Shown: one piece after another, positions 1-6,533 of the stretch
How the letters are laid out: each line of letters starts with the position of its first letter
How positions within the stretch are numbered: position 1 is the stretch's first letter
Source of the DNA: Bacteroidota bacterium
Lineage (GTDB): Bacteria > Bacteroidota > Ignavibacteria > UBA10030 > BY39
Assembly: GCA_030682385.1 (NCBI GenBank)
Contig: JAUXOG010000104.1
Coordinates: 88,023 to 126,092, forward strand
DNA length: 38,070 bases
Direction: 5' to 3'
The notes under the pieces: model-generated
Seen by the model: only the letters and a program-made list of their open reading frames with translations
Told to the model about the DNA's origin: nothing
Database searches by the model: none
Translations under genes and position numbers: made by a program

Positions 1-1
1 T

Positions 2-781
2 AAGATTGTTCTTTTGTTACTCGTGTTTTTTTTATCATTCACAACTTTAACCTTGACGCAGGATGTTTCTAACGAAACCAAAGTGTCGGAATTAATTCTC
101 GAAGGAGATAATTTTGCTGAAGTTACATTCGAAAATCAAAAAGCTCTTTCAAAATATTTAGAAGCTGCGGCATTATCACATAAGAATTATGAAATTTACT
201 GGAGGATTAGCCGGTGTTATGTTGATATCGGTGAACACTATCCGGCAAATACCGATGCTGAAAAAGCAAAACAGGAACAGACTTACAAAACTGCTTACGC
301 GTATGCCGACAGTGCTGTAAAAATAAATCCTACCGGTTCAATGGGATATGCGCGGCGTGCCATCGCTAACGGACGTATTGCATTGTTTAAAGGAATTTGG
401 GAGAACATCGGTCTTGTAAAACAGACCAAAGCCGATTTAGATAAAGCGATAGAATTAGATAACAAAAATGCGACTGCCTATTATGTTTTAGGACGCACCA
501 ACACGAAGGTAAGCGAGAAGAGCAAAATAATTCGGTGGCCCCTCGGCTTGGGATGGGCTAACTTAGATGATGCTGTGAAAAATTATGAAAAAGCAATTTC
601 GCTGCGTCCCGATTTTATTATGTACCGCCTCGATGCCGCCCGTGCTTACGTTGAGTTAAAACAGTTTGCAAAAGCTAAAGAGCATTTGAACATTATACCA
701 ACTTTGAAAACTCAAGATGAAGACGACGATAAGTTTCGTAAAGAAGCGAAGGAATTGTTGGATACAATTGTAAGTAAATAG
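2..781 (+). CDS. TPR-repeat secreted/periplasmic protein (5' end cut by window)
   Basis: The reading frame is open to the left edge, and its first visible residues (KIVLLLLVFFLSFTTLTL) look like a signal peptide core, so only one to a few codons of the true start are probably missing. An in-frame TTG exists at 14 but would cut into the signal peptide, so I do not take it as the start. The rest (~250 residues) is helical and carries tetratricopeptide-like repeats, for example around KADLDKAIELDNKNATAYYV and NYEKAISLRPDFIMYRLDAA. TPR proteins of this kind act as protein-protein scaffolds; the partner cannot be told. No related neighbour is visible. An imperfect terminator-like hairpin follows. 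Family call is firm; role unknown. Confidence 0.75.
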   Translation, partial: KIVLLLLVFFLSFTTLTLTQDVSNETKVSELILEGDNFAEVTFENQKALSKYLEAAALSHKNYEIYWRISRCYVDIGEHYPANTDAEKAKQEQTYKTAYAYADSAVKINPTGSMGYARRAIANGRIALFKGIWENIGLVKQTKADLDKAIELDNKNATAYYVLGRTNTKVSEKSKIIRWPLGLGWANLDDAVKNYEKAISLRPDFIMYRLDAARAYVELKQFAKAKEHLNIIPTLKTQDEDDDKFRKEAKELLDTIVSK

Positions 782-815
782 CTGCTGCTATTTCGTATAT
801 AGTCTAAATAAAAAT

Positions 816-853
816 AAAAGCCCGACTTTTAACACAAAGCCGGACTTTTATTC
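816..853 (+). terminator. Terminator-like imperfect hairpin
   Basis: AAAAGCCCGACTTT pairs with AAAGCCGGACTTTT over 14 positions with two mismatches, just 35 bp after the TPR gene. A-rich on the left and T-rich on the right, so it could stop transcription in either direction. The T run is short, so strength is uncertain. Confidence 0.5.
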
Positions 854-855
854 CT

Positions 856-950
856 GTTTTCCGCAATGCAACACCCAAGAATCAAAATCTATTTTAGTAA
901 CTTTTTAATGTAGAATAATATAAAAATGATTTCTGCTGTCTGCGGAAAAC
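856..950. repeat. 95-bp inverted-repeat-bounded element, copy A
   Basis: Bounded by a perfect 10-bp inverted repeat, GTTTTCCGCA at 856-865 and TGCGGAAAAC at 941-950. The left interior (ATGCAACACCCAA, then AATCAAAATCT) is nearly the same as in copy B at 1341-1446, while the right interior differs. No coding potential. It resembles a small non-autonomous (MITE-like) or REP-type element; no target duplication was proven. Confidence 0.55.
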
Positions 951-1595
951 GAGAAAACCAATTAATTGTGTTGCAAGCGAGTCCGTAGGACTCGTATGTT
1001 TGTAGTGCAAGATTCAGAGAGCCCATTTCCGCTCCAGAGGAGCGGTATGGTGATTATCTTTGGTTCAATGATTCAAATACATTCGACCCCCGCCTACCAA
1101 AGTCCCGAAAAGAGGGACGGCGGGCAGGCCGCTGGGGTCGGAACAATTTTTTATTTTCTTTCTACAGACATTGAACTCCTAACGGCCTACGGCTCTTCGA
1201 GCCGAAGGCTCGTAGAGAGTTCTGATTTTTTTTTGAAATATATTCTATAGATATTGGGATTGACTAACAATATCTCTCGATACGCTACGACTTCGCTACT
1301 TGAGAAACGTTCTACGTTTCGAGAAAACCAATATGTTCTTGTTTTCCGCAATGCAACACCCAAAATTCAAAATCTGTTTTCGTAACTCCCTTATTTATAA
1401 TAACTTAATAACTGACTTTTTCTCTTTGCGGAAAACGGGAAAAGTTCTCTCGTTACACGATTTCTCCTACCTACGGTCTCGTAGATAAATCGCACTCGAG
1501 AACCGGCCAAGGTGAGCAGGTTTTCGAGTGTTCTCTGACGAATGTCAGAGAACGTATCGAGAAAACCTACTTTTTGGACACCTCAATAATTCATA
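951..1595. repeat. Palindrome-rich intergenic region
   Basis: No credible gene in this stretch. It holds several palindromes: CGAGTCC-GTA-GGACTCG (978-994), CCGCTCC-AGA-GGAGCGG (1029-1045), a nested one with CGACCCC (1084) closing on GGGGTCG (1140) and GTCCC/GGGAC inside, CTACG...CGTAG (1187-1215), GAAACGT-TCT-ACGTTTC (1304-1320) and GTTCTCTGAC-GAAT-GTCAGAGAAC (1530-1553). The phrase GAGAAAACC recurs at 951, 1321 and about 1560. Copy B of the inverted-repeat element lies within it. These look like dispersed REP-type repeats; their role is unknown. Confidence 0.6.
1341..1446. repeat. 106-bp inverted-repeat-bounded element, copy B
   Basis: Same perfect end repeats as copy A: GTTTTCCGCA at 1341-1350 and TGCGGAAAAC at 1437-1446. 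The first ~45 bp align closely with copy A; the right half has diverged and is 11 bp longer. Same orientation as copy A. Confidence 0.55.
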
Positions 1596-2123
1596 TTATT
1601 TTTGTTTTGCTGTTTTTAAATATTTGTTATAACCGTTTTTCTCTAACTTTTTAGCTTTGAGAAGTACAGTCTTCTTTAGTTTGTTTTTATATGCAGCAAT
1701 ATTTTTTCTGAGGACTGGATATTTAATTCCCAAAATTTCGGCAGCCAAAATTCCTGCATTACGTGCGTTGTTTATTGCTACTGTAGCAACAGGAATTCCT
1801 TCCGGCATCTGAACTATCGAGAGGAGGGAGTCGAGACCTTTCAACCATTCCGTGCAGATTGGAACGCCAATAACGGGCAGTGTCGAGATTGAAGCGGTCA
1901 TTCCCGGAAGATGTGCCGAACCACCGGCTCCGGCAATTATTACCTGAATGCCACGCTTCTCTGCTGATTTTGCATATTTGTATAAACGGTCGGGCGTGCG
2001 GTGTGCCGAGACGATAGTAATCTCGTATTCAATTTTGAAACTCTCCAGCACATTTGCCGCTTCCTGCATAACAGGCAAATCCGAATCGCTGCCCATGATA
2101 ATTCCTACCAATATCTTTTTCAT
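1596..2123 (-). CDS. purE: N5-carboxyaminoimidazole ribonucleotide mutase PurE
   Basis: PurE moves the carboxyl group of N5-CAIR to give CAIR, step 6 of de novo purine synthesis, in the cytoplasm. The start of the protein shows the PurE signature GIIMGSDSDLPVMQ (residues ~7-20), the SAHR loop with the catalytic histidine, and AGAGGSAHLPGM. Length 175 aa; class I PurE is usually ~160-170, and the extra is a Lys-rich tail after the conserved AGILAAEILGI. It starts 3 bp after the purK stop, so the two are co-transcribed and probably translationally coupled; PurK makes the PurE substrate. The pairing with PurK supports class I (mutase) rather than the carboxylase type. Confidence 0.96.
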   Translation of the reverse strand: MKKILVGIIMGSDSDLPVMQEAANVLESFKIEYEITIVSAHRTPDRLYKYAKSAEKRGIQVIIAGAGGSAHLPGMTASISTLPVIGVPICTEWLKGLDSLLSIVQMPEGIPVATVAINNARNAGILAAEILGIKYPVLRKNIAAYKNKLKKTVLLKAKKLEKNGYNKYLKTAKQK

Positions 2124-2126
2124 TTT

Positions 2127-3434
2127 CTACTCTGCTTTTATTTTTAAAATTGATTTTACTTTTTCAGCTTGTTGAATTGCAGCTTCTAAATTATTATTTA
2201 AAATATTTACATGCCCCATCTTTCGAAACGGTGAAGTAGTTTCTTTTCCATAAAAATGAAACGACAGTCCCGGAATGCTTAACGCTTCGTTCAATCCTTC
2301 GATAACAGGTTTACCTTTGTAATCTTCATCGCCGAGTAAATTTAGCATAACTGCCGGCGATAATAAATCGGTTGAACCGAGAGGCAAGCCGGTAATCGCC
2401 CTGATGTGTTGTTCGAACTGGCAGGTAGCGCACGCTTCAATGGTGTAGTGCCCTGAGTTGTGCGGACGCGGTGCTATTTCGTTCACATAAATTTTTTCCC
2501 CGGCGAGAAACATTTCTACTCCAAATATCCCGACACCGTCGAGCGCCTCGACCGACTTCACTGCAATCTGTGTCGCTTTTTCGGCAAGATGTTTCTCAAT
2601 ACGTGCGGGTGCTATTACAAGGTCGCATATATTTGCACGGCTATCGAAAATCATTTCCACGACAGGATAAGTTTTTATTTCTCCCGATGTGCTGCGTGCT
2701 ACCATAATTGCTAACTCTTTATCGAAATTTATCAACTCCTCAACCATCGATTCAGTCTGAATAGCATTTTGCAGGTCGGATTTACTTTTCATAACTACTA
2801 CACCTCGGCCGTCGTATCCACCTTTGCGGGCTTTATGAACGAACGGGAATTTCATCAGTGACAGAGTTTCCGGAGATTCAACATTTTGAAATTCCGGAAC
2901 GGGAATTCCGTTTTCAGAGAGAACTTTTTTCTGCAGTAGTTTGTCTTGTATTATTTCTAACAGATATGGGGAGGGGAAAATTTTATGTCCGGTATCGGAA
3001 AGTGTTTTTAATGTTCCGGTATCTATATGCTCGATGTCGAATGTGGTTACATCACTGAGTGTAACGAGTTGAGTTATTTTTTTTTTGTCGTAGAAACTCC
3101 CAACAATTATCTCGTCAGCAAGTGTAGCTGCGGGACATTTTGAAGAAGGGTCTAAAACGGAGATATGAAAACCCATTTTCTTGGCTTTTTGAGCCATCAT
3201 TTTTCCAAGCTGCCCGCCGCCAATAATTCCGATTTTCATTAAAGGATATTTACTCTTGACAGATTCATCTATATTTTTGACTGCTTCACCGATGATTTCT
3301 AATCTTCTCACAACCGCATCTTGGACTTGACGATTAGAATAAAAATCCTCTTCTGCAAGTGCTCCAGTATATTCTTCTATCGCAAGGATACTTTCCCAGA
3401 TATCCTGTAAGTAGAGTTTTACATCCCTCTTCAT
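2127..3434 (-). CDS. purK: PurK (N5-CAIR synthetase) with an in-frame truncated HepT N-terminus
   Basis: The open frame is 435 aa, about 65 longer than a normal PurK. Residues 66-435 are an ordinary PurK: ATP-grasp enzyme joining AIR and bicarbonate with ATP to form N5-CAIR. The PurK part begins at Met66 (codon at 3237-3239) with the typical MKIGIIGGGQLGKMM and continues through the ATP-grasp region (KARKGGYDGRGVVV, VNEIAPRPHNSGHYT). Residues 1-65 are the start of a HepT (DUF86) toxin and belong to another family. Two readings fit: translation from Met66 giving normal PurK (upstream Shine-Dalgarno weak), or a real HepT'-PurK fusion started at 3434, coupled by an ATGA overlap to mntA. The sequence cannot decide. 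purE follows directly. Confidence 0.93.
   Translation of the reverse strand: MKRDVKLYLQDIWESILAIEEYTGALAEEDFYSNRQVQDAVVRRLEIIGEAVKNIDESVKSKYPLMKIGIIGGGQLGKMMAQKAKKMGFHISVLDPSSKCPAATLADEIIVGSFYDKKKITQLVTLSDVTTFDIEHIDTGTLKTLSDTGHKIFPSPYLLEIIQDKLLQKKVLSENGIPVPEFQNVESPETLSLMKFPFVHKARKGGYDGRGVVVMKSKSDLQNAIQTESMVEELINFDKELAIMVARSTSGEIKTYPVVEMIFDSRANICDLVIAPARIEKHLAEKATQIAVKSVEALDGVGIFGVEMFLAGEKIYVNEIAPRPHNSGHYTIEACATCQFEQHIRAITGLPLGSTDLLSPAVMLNLLGDEDYKGKPVIEGLNEALSIPGLSFHFYGKETTSPFRKMGHVNILNNNLEAAIQQAEKVKSILKIKAE
3240..3434 (-). pseudogene. Truncated HepT toxin (DUF86), C-terminal half missing
   Basis: Residues MKRDVKLYLQDIWESILAIE ... VVRRLEIIGEAVKNIDESVK match the N-terminal helices of HepT/DUF86 HEPN ribonucleases, which are normally ~110-115 aa. 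The frame loses HepT similarity after KYP and joins PurK in frame. The missing half is where the family carries its RX4HXY active site, also the tyrosine that MntA AMPylates; no such motif is present. So the toxin must be inactive as an RNase. It overlaps the mntA stop by 4 bp, the normal MntA-HepT gene arrangement. Confidence 0.8.
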
Positions 3435-3718
3435 AAAATAGACACCTCTTCACTCAATATATGGTCCTTTATGATTGGTTTTATTACAGAATACTCCCCT
3501 AAATCAACCTTTCTTCGAAGTGCCTCTTCAAGTTCTAATTTTAATCCCACAAAATCGAGTAAACTCATCTTGCTTTCAATCTCCACTAAAATATCTATAT
3601 CACTATCTTCGTTAGCCTCACCTCTTACTATTGATCCAAATACCCCTGCTTTTTTCACTCCATATTTTTTGAGTATAGGTAGGATCTTTTTCTTAATATC
3701 TTCAACCTGAGAGTTCAT
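3431..3718 (-). CDS. mntA: MntA-like nucleotidyltransferase antitoxin
   Basis: 95-aa minimal nucleotidyltransferase. The GSx10DxD motif is intact: G28-S29 followed by D40 and D42 (FGSIVRGEANEDSDIDILVE). In MntA-HepT toxin-antitoxin pairs this enzyme AMPylates a tyrosine of HepT and switches off its RNase activity. Start chosen at 3718, with an AGAAGG ribosome site 8 nt upstream. It overlaps the start of the truncated hepT by ATGA. With the toxin broken, this copy has no visible target and may be under relaxed selection. By position it belongs to the last cassette of the attC array upstream. Confidence 0.85.
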   Translation of the reverse strand: MNSQVEDIKKKILPILKKYGVKKAGVFGSIVRGEANEDSDIDILVEIESKMSLLDFVGLKLELEEALRRKVDLGEYSVIKPIIKDHILSEEVSIL

Positions 3719-3788
3719 TTTTATCGCCTTCTATAACTTTAACTAAGGGATGGTATTTTATCTTTTCTATCTGCACGAGTTTTCTCAT
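3702..3788 (-). CDS. Possible 28-aa leader ORF at the cassette start
   Basis: ATG at 3788 opens a 28-codon frame (MRKLVQIEKIKYHPLVKVIE ... ELSG) that ends 17 bp inside mntA in another frame. Its ATG lies 30 bp after the attC crossover point, the same distance at which the neighbouring cassette genes start (27-33 bp). It could couple translation to mntA or be a remnant; no clear ribosome site and no family recognised. Confidence 0.3.
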   Translation of the reverse strand: MRKLVQIEKIKYHPLVKVIEGDKNELSG

Positions 3789-3811
3789 CCAATAACGGGG
3801 TTCGGAATTTC

Positions 3812-3945
3812 GGATAACGTCCGTCCTGCAAAATAACGCAATACTTTTGTGAACTATAATAGACAAATTTTTTTGTGAACAAAAGTGTTGAGCGAGGCAT
3901 TTTATGGCCATGACTTTTCCCGCGTCGTTGTTTGCCGTGTTATTT
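3812..3945 (-). other. attC-like recombination site 4 (after the outer-membrane protein gene)
   Basis: Read on the minus strand: outer box ATAAC at 3939-3943, inner arm GCAAACAACGACGC, inner arm TGCGTTATTTTGC, spacer with AGGACGGAC, outer box GTTATCC at 3812-3818. The arms pair GCAAACAACG-CGC with one base (A) left unpaired in the left arm, as the extrahelical base of attC sites. The middle holds an inverted CTTTTGTTCACAAA-type stem. It starts 13 bp after the stop of the preceding gene. Confidence 0.75.
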
Positions 3946-3957
3946 GCAGTTGCCGCA

Positions 3958-4629
3958 TCAATTGGTAATAGTCAGTAAGAATTCGAAAGATGTGTTCTTG
4001 ATGTTCCAAACATACTGGTCGTAAGCACTTTGAAAATTGGGACTATATCGAAACTCTATTCCCGCTGGAAGTAGAAGCAACGAATCAAATTGGGCACCAA
4101 AACCGACGGTTCCACCAAGCTGTGGACTCTTGAACTTATCGATGAGAGATTGGTAACCTTGAGCCGAGTATGTTCTCAAAGGTTCACGCCCTTCGACAGC
4201 GACACTGTTGGAGAGTGACATATCTAGGCGCACACCAGCGATCACATAAAACTCAAAAATCTCAGTCTCAAGTCGGAGTTTTGGCAGAACGGCGAACGAA
4301 AGATAATCGAGACGGATATTGTGTTTGATGAACTCTCCGGTACCTTCTGGATACTGTATTGTTGTGATTGGGATGTTGTGCTTCATTCCTTTTTGGACAA
4401 AATGTAATTCGGTTAAGACACTGAACGTCGGTGTGTTGAACCATTCGACAGAAGCTCCTAGATCGAGACCAAGTCGATTATCGATTCCACAAACCGTTGA
4501 ACCGTCGGTTTTCCAAACCCACGTTGCACTGCTAACTCCAATCTTGGCTCCGTATCGCTTAATCGGTTGGCTCATCCCGATGGAGACCACGCTGAACAAA
4601 AAGAAAATTATCAAGACAGATCGATTCAT
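3958..4629 (-). CDS. Outer-membrane beta-barrel protein (cassette gene)
   Basis: 223 aa with a clear signal peptide (MNRSVLIIFFLFSVVSIGMSQ) and then alternating amphipathic strands rich in glycine and aromatics, as in the OMP_b-brl/PorT-like barrels common in Bacteroidota; for example LGGTVGFGAQFDSLLLLPAG and the aromatic end ... FEFLLTITN. Likely inserted in the outer membrane; no ligand can be named. Start at 4629 has GAGG about 7 nt upstream and lies 33 bp from the crossover of the preceding attC. Stop is 13 bp before its own attC. So it is a complete single-gene cassette. No promoter seen. An adhesin or porin-like role is possible; the exact family is uncertain. Confidence 0.65.
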   Translation of the reverse strand: MNRSVLIIFFLFSVVSIGMSQPIKRYGAKIGVSSATWVWKTDGSTVCGIDNRLGLDLGASVEWFNTPTFSVLTELHFVQKGMKHNIPITTIQYPEGTGEFIKHNIRLDYLSFAVLPKLRLETEIFEFYVIAGVRLDMSLSNSVAVEGREPLRTYSAQGYQSLIDKFKSPQLGGTVGFGAQFDSLLLLPAGIEFRYSPNFQSAYDQYVWNIKNTSFEFLLTITN

Positions 4630-4655
4630 TTGAAATCCTCAGTTGCGGCAATTGC

Positions 4656-4758
4656 AGATAACGTCCTGCAAAATAACGCAATACTTTTGTGAACAAAAGT
4701 ATTGAGCGAGGCTTTTTATCATTGGTTTATACCAGCGTCGTTATTTTGCTTGTTAGTC
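4656..4758 (-). other. attC-like recombination site 3 (end of the ORF-less cassette)
   Basis: The clearest of the four. Minus strand: GACTAAC (4752-4758), spacer AA, GCAAAATAACGACGC (4735-4749), ..., TGCGTTATTTTGC (4668-4680), spacer AGGAC, GTTATCT (4656-4662). GCAAAATAACG pairs perfectly with CGTTATTTTGC; one A is extra in the left arm. The interior has a perfect AATACTTTTGT/ACAAAAGTATT stem (about 4680-4703). GACTAAC fits the RYYYAAC box except for one position. Confidence 0.82.
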
Positions 4759-4988
4759 TACGACTAATCGTAGATTAGTCGTTCGTTGCGTTGCGATTAA
4801 ATTAATTAAGTTTGGTTTAGCCCTGATTTTATCGGGGATTATAAAAAACTATTTTACTATTAGCGATTCTCATCAATATTAAAAAATATCACTTATTCAA
4901 ATTACCACAAAAATTAATAAAATAAAAATTTGCCTTCGGTATTCAACAATACGAGCCCCGATTTTATCGGGGCGAGCAACGCAATGAC
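4759..4988 (-). other. ORF-less cassette body
   Basis: The 230 bp between attC sites 2 and 3 hold no convincing gene on either strand. Visible structure: CGACTAAT-CGTAG-ATTAGTCG (4761-4781), and two copies in the same orientation of a palindrome, GCCCTGATTTTATCGGGG (4820-4837) and GCCCCGATTTTATCGGGGC (4955-4973). The rest is AT-rich. Cassettes without ORFs are known from integrons and may carry promoters or small RNAs; none could be shown here. Confidence 0.5.
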
Positions 4989-5121
4989 GGCTAACTGTCC
5001 TTGAGTATGTGCAGTAGCTGATTTAAAGGTACTTACCTTTCCGCCGACACTCAATTTTATTAAATGCTGAAACCTCTGATTTACCAATGCATCCGCCATT
5101 GACACATACACAATGTTGCAG
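4989..5121 (-). other. attC-like recombination site 2 (after the protease gene)
   Basis: Minus strand: CTGCAAC (5115-5121), left arm TTGTGTATGTGTC, right arm GCACATACTCAA, spacer GGACA, GTTAGCC (4989-4995). The arms pair 10 of 11 positions with one extra T in the left arm. Sequence of the arms is unlike the other three sites but the architecture and the GGACnGTT end are the same. It begins 6 bp after the protease stop. Confidence 0.65.
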
Positions 5122-5126
5122 GCAGT

Positions 5127-6023
5127 TTATTTTGTCTGTTCTTCAATCCAATCAATAAGTACAGAAACCCTTGTCCAGCCCATTATTTGTCCGTAATATC
5201 CACTCTTAATTAATTGCTGCACATTGGTGCCATAACCGGAACAGATACCTATTAGCTCCCATTTTCCATTTTTTTGTCTGAATAGTCCACCACCACTGTC
5301 TCCACCGGAGGGAATATACTCCAAAGGTCTAGGCTCAGGGCTTCCCATTTTATTACAACAAAGTGTGTCTTTTGGATGGTCAAAATCAGCGAAAAGCAAT
5401 GTTCCTTTACCAGAATATTTAAACCCGGCGATGCTATCAATTACATTTTCACCGGCAATTTTTTTATTATGTGGAGCGACCAAATCTGGTCTGTTGGCAG
5501 GTCCCGAAACCCCAAAGCCAACTCCAACTACCACAGAATTTAATTCATCGTAATTTCTGTTCAAAATTGCTGGTGCAATATCCCTTAAGGGCTCTTCTAA
5601 CTCTATTATTGCTAAATCACATGAGCCCTGTGTTTGGGTATCTAAATAATTTGGATGTAAAATAATTCTTTTCGCTTTCACTTTTTTATCATTGAAAAAT
5701 AAAAGCAATTCATCTACATCTGTTTCTCTGGCATTAAAGTATTGATATGCAATAATCTTTATTCCGTCAACTTCTATAGTGTCTGGTCGCATATCTTCAT
5801 CTATAAGTACATGGGCTGCTGTCAAAACGTATTTTTCATGAATTAGAACACATGAACCTTCTGGTATGGTGTCTTTATATATTTGACCAACACAGTCAAA
5901 TTGAGGTTCTTTTGCAAGACTTAAATATTCATTGACATCTACATCATGCCTGTATATGCCTGAAAAAAATAGAAAGAACAAAAGTCCGCAAAATAAATGC
6001 CTTGTTATTTTATATCGTATCAT
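5127..6023 (-). CDS. Secreted trypsin-like serine protease (S1 family; cassette gene)
   Basis: 298 aa with an N-terminal hydrophobic segment (HLFCGLLFFLFFSGIY, residues 9-24) acting as signal peptide or anchor, then a chymotrypsin-fold protease. The catalytic triad is complete: His71 in VLTAAH, Asp136 in CDLAIIEL, Ser243 in GGDSGGGL. Several cysteines (CVGQ, GSCV, GSCD, LCCN, GICSG) suggest disulfides, fitting action outside the cytoplasm. S1 proteases cleave peptide bonds; Asp at the base of the specificity pocket cannot be placed safely by eye. It starts 27 bp after the crossover of attC 1 and ends 6 bp before attC 2, so it is a full cassette. Substrate and partner unknown. Confidence 0.85.
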   Translation of the reverse strand: MIRYKITRHLFCGLLFFLFFSGIYRHDVDVNEYLSLAKEPQFDCVGQIYKDTIPEGSCVLIHEKYVLTAAHVLIDEDMRPDTIEVDGIKIIAYQYFNARETDVDELLLFFNDKKVKAKRIILHPNYLDTQTQGSCDLAIIELEEPLRDIAPAILNRNYDELNSVVVGVGFGVSGPANRPDLVAPHNKKIAGENVIDSIAGFKYSGKGTLLFADFDHPKDTLCCNKMGSPEPRPLEYIPSGGDSGGGLFRQKNGKWELIGICSGYGTNVQQLIKSGYYGQIMGWTRVSVLIDWIEEQTK

Positions 6024-6043
6024 AATCGTTTTTTTTAAATTAC

Positions 6044-6183
6044 CTGCAACGTCCGTCGTTTGGCGGCAACACGCCGCCGTTTTGCGAACTATAAAATGAC
6101 AAATTCTCTGTGAGCAAAACGGTTTAGCGACAACAATAATACTCTCTCAAACGATGTGAGCGTCGTTGCTACCGCTGTTAGCT
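6044..6183 (-). other. attC-like recombination site 1 (after the hypothetical gene)
   Basis: Minus strand: AGCTAAC (6177-6183), arm GCGGTAGCAACGACGC, arm GCGTGTTGCCGC, spacer with GGAC, GTTGCAG (6044-6050). GCAAC pairs GTTGC and ACGC pairs GCGT with one G unpaired between them in the left arm, exactly where the other sites also have one extra base. It starts 19 bp after the preceding stop. Confidence 0.72.
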
Positions 6184-6201
6184 GCCGGTGTGCCGAGAAT
6201 C

Positions 6202-6507
6202 TCAAGTCGATGTTGAGTACAATTCTTCGATATTTTCGTCACTGCGACCTCTGACAGCTATGACAATGATGAAATTTCGATCTTTGGGTCGCTTATAGAG
6301 TTGCTTCCAATGAGTGAACAAATATCGGGTCGAACCAGAAGTACCCCACTCACCTAGGCCAGCACATACAAACAGGAAATGTTTGGGAGAGCGTGGGTTT
6401 CGGATCCGTAAAATGATCGCTTTGTCTTCATTTGGTGCGATATTGTAATCTCGCCCCGCAACTTCAAAACTTTTTTTACCCCGCTGGCGAAACAACCTAT
6501 ACCACAC
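6202..6507 (-). CDS. Hypothetical 101-aa protein (cassette gene)
   Basis: GTG start at 6507; no stop separates it from an upstream ATT, so the exact start is open. The protein is a small alpha/beta domain with a hydrophobic strand, glycine turn and helix (FLFVCAGLGEWGTSGSTRYL, residues ~44-63) followed by a second strand NFIIVIAVRG. It resembles the C-terminal domain seen at the end of larger bacterial proteins of unknown function (pattern NPxxPxK-hydrophobic-AGxGxxGTxG), so it may be a short stand-alone form or an N-terminally cut gene. No catalytic motif recognised. Position between a GTTACCC boundary and attC 1 makes it a cassette gene. Confidence 0.55.
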   Translation of the reverse strand: MWYRLFRQRGKKSFEVAGRDYNIAPNEDKAIILRIRNPRSPKHFLFVCAGLGEWGTSGSTRYLFTHWKQLYKRPKDRNFIIVIAVRGRSDENIEELYSTST

Positions 6508-6533
6508 AATTATGTTCGCGGTTGATGATTTGC

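Noticed and set aside
966-1488. Two small plus-strand frames (966-1250, 1300-1488)
   Set aside because: They consist of palindromes and repeat units; composition is unlike neighbouring proteins and no start signal is seen.
3702-3911. 69-aa minus-strand frame before mntA
   Set aside because: Its first 40 codons lie within attC site 4. Only the last 28 codons, after the crossover point, were kept as a possible leader.
4914-5111. 65-aa minus-strand frame after the protease
   Set aside because: It overlaps attC site 2 and its ORF-less flank; the sequence is explained by the paired arms, has no ribosome site and no known family.
3812-6183. attC sites read on the plus strand
   Set aside because: The arms are symmetric, so this was considered, but the extra unpaired base would then be in the wrong arm and genes would lie on the opposite strand from their sites.
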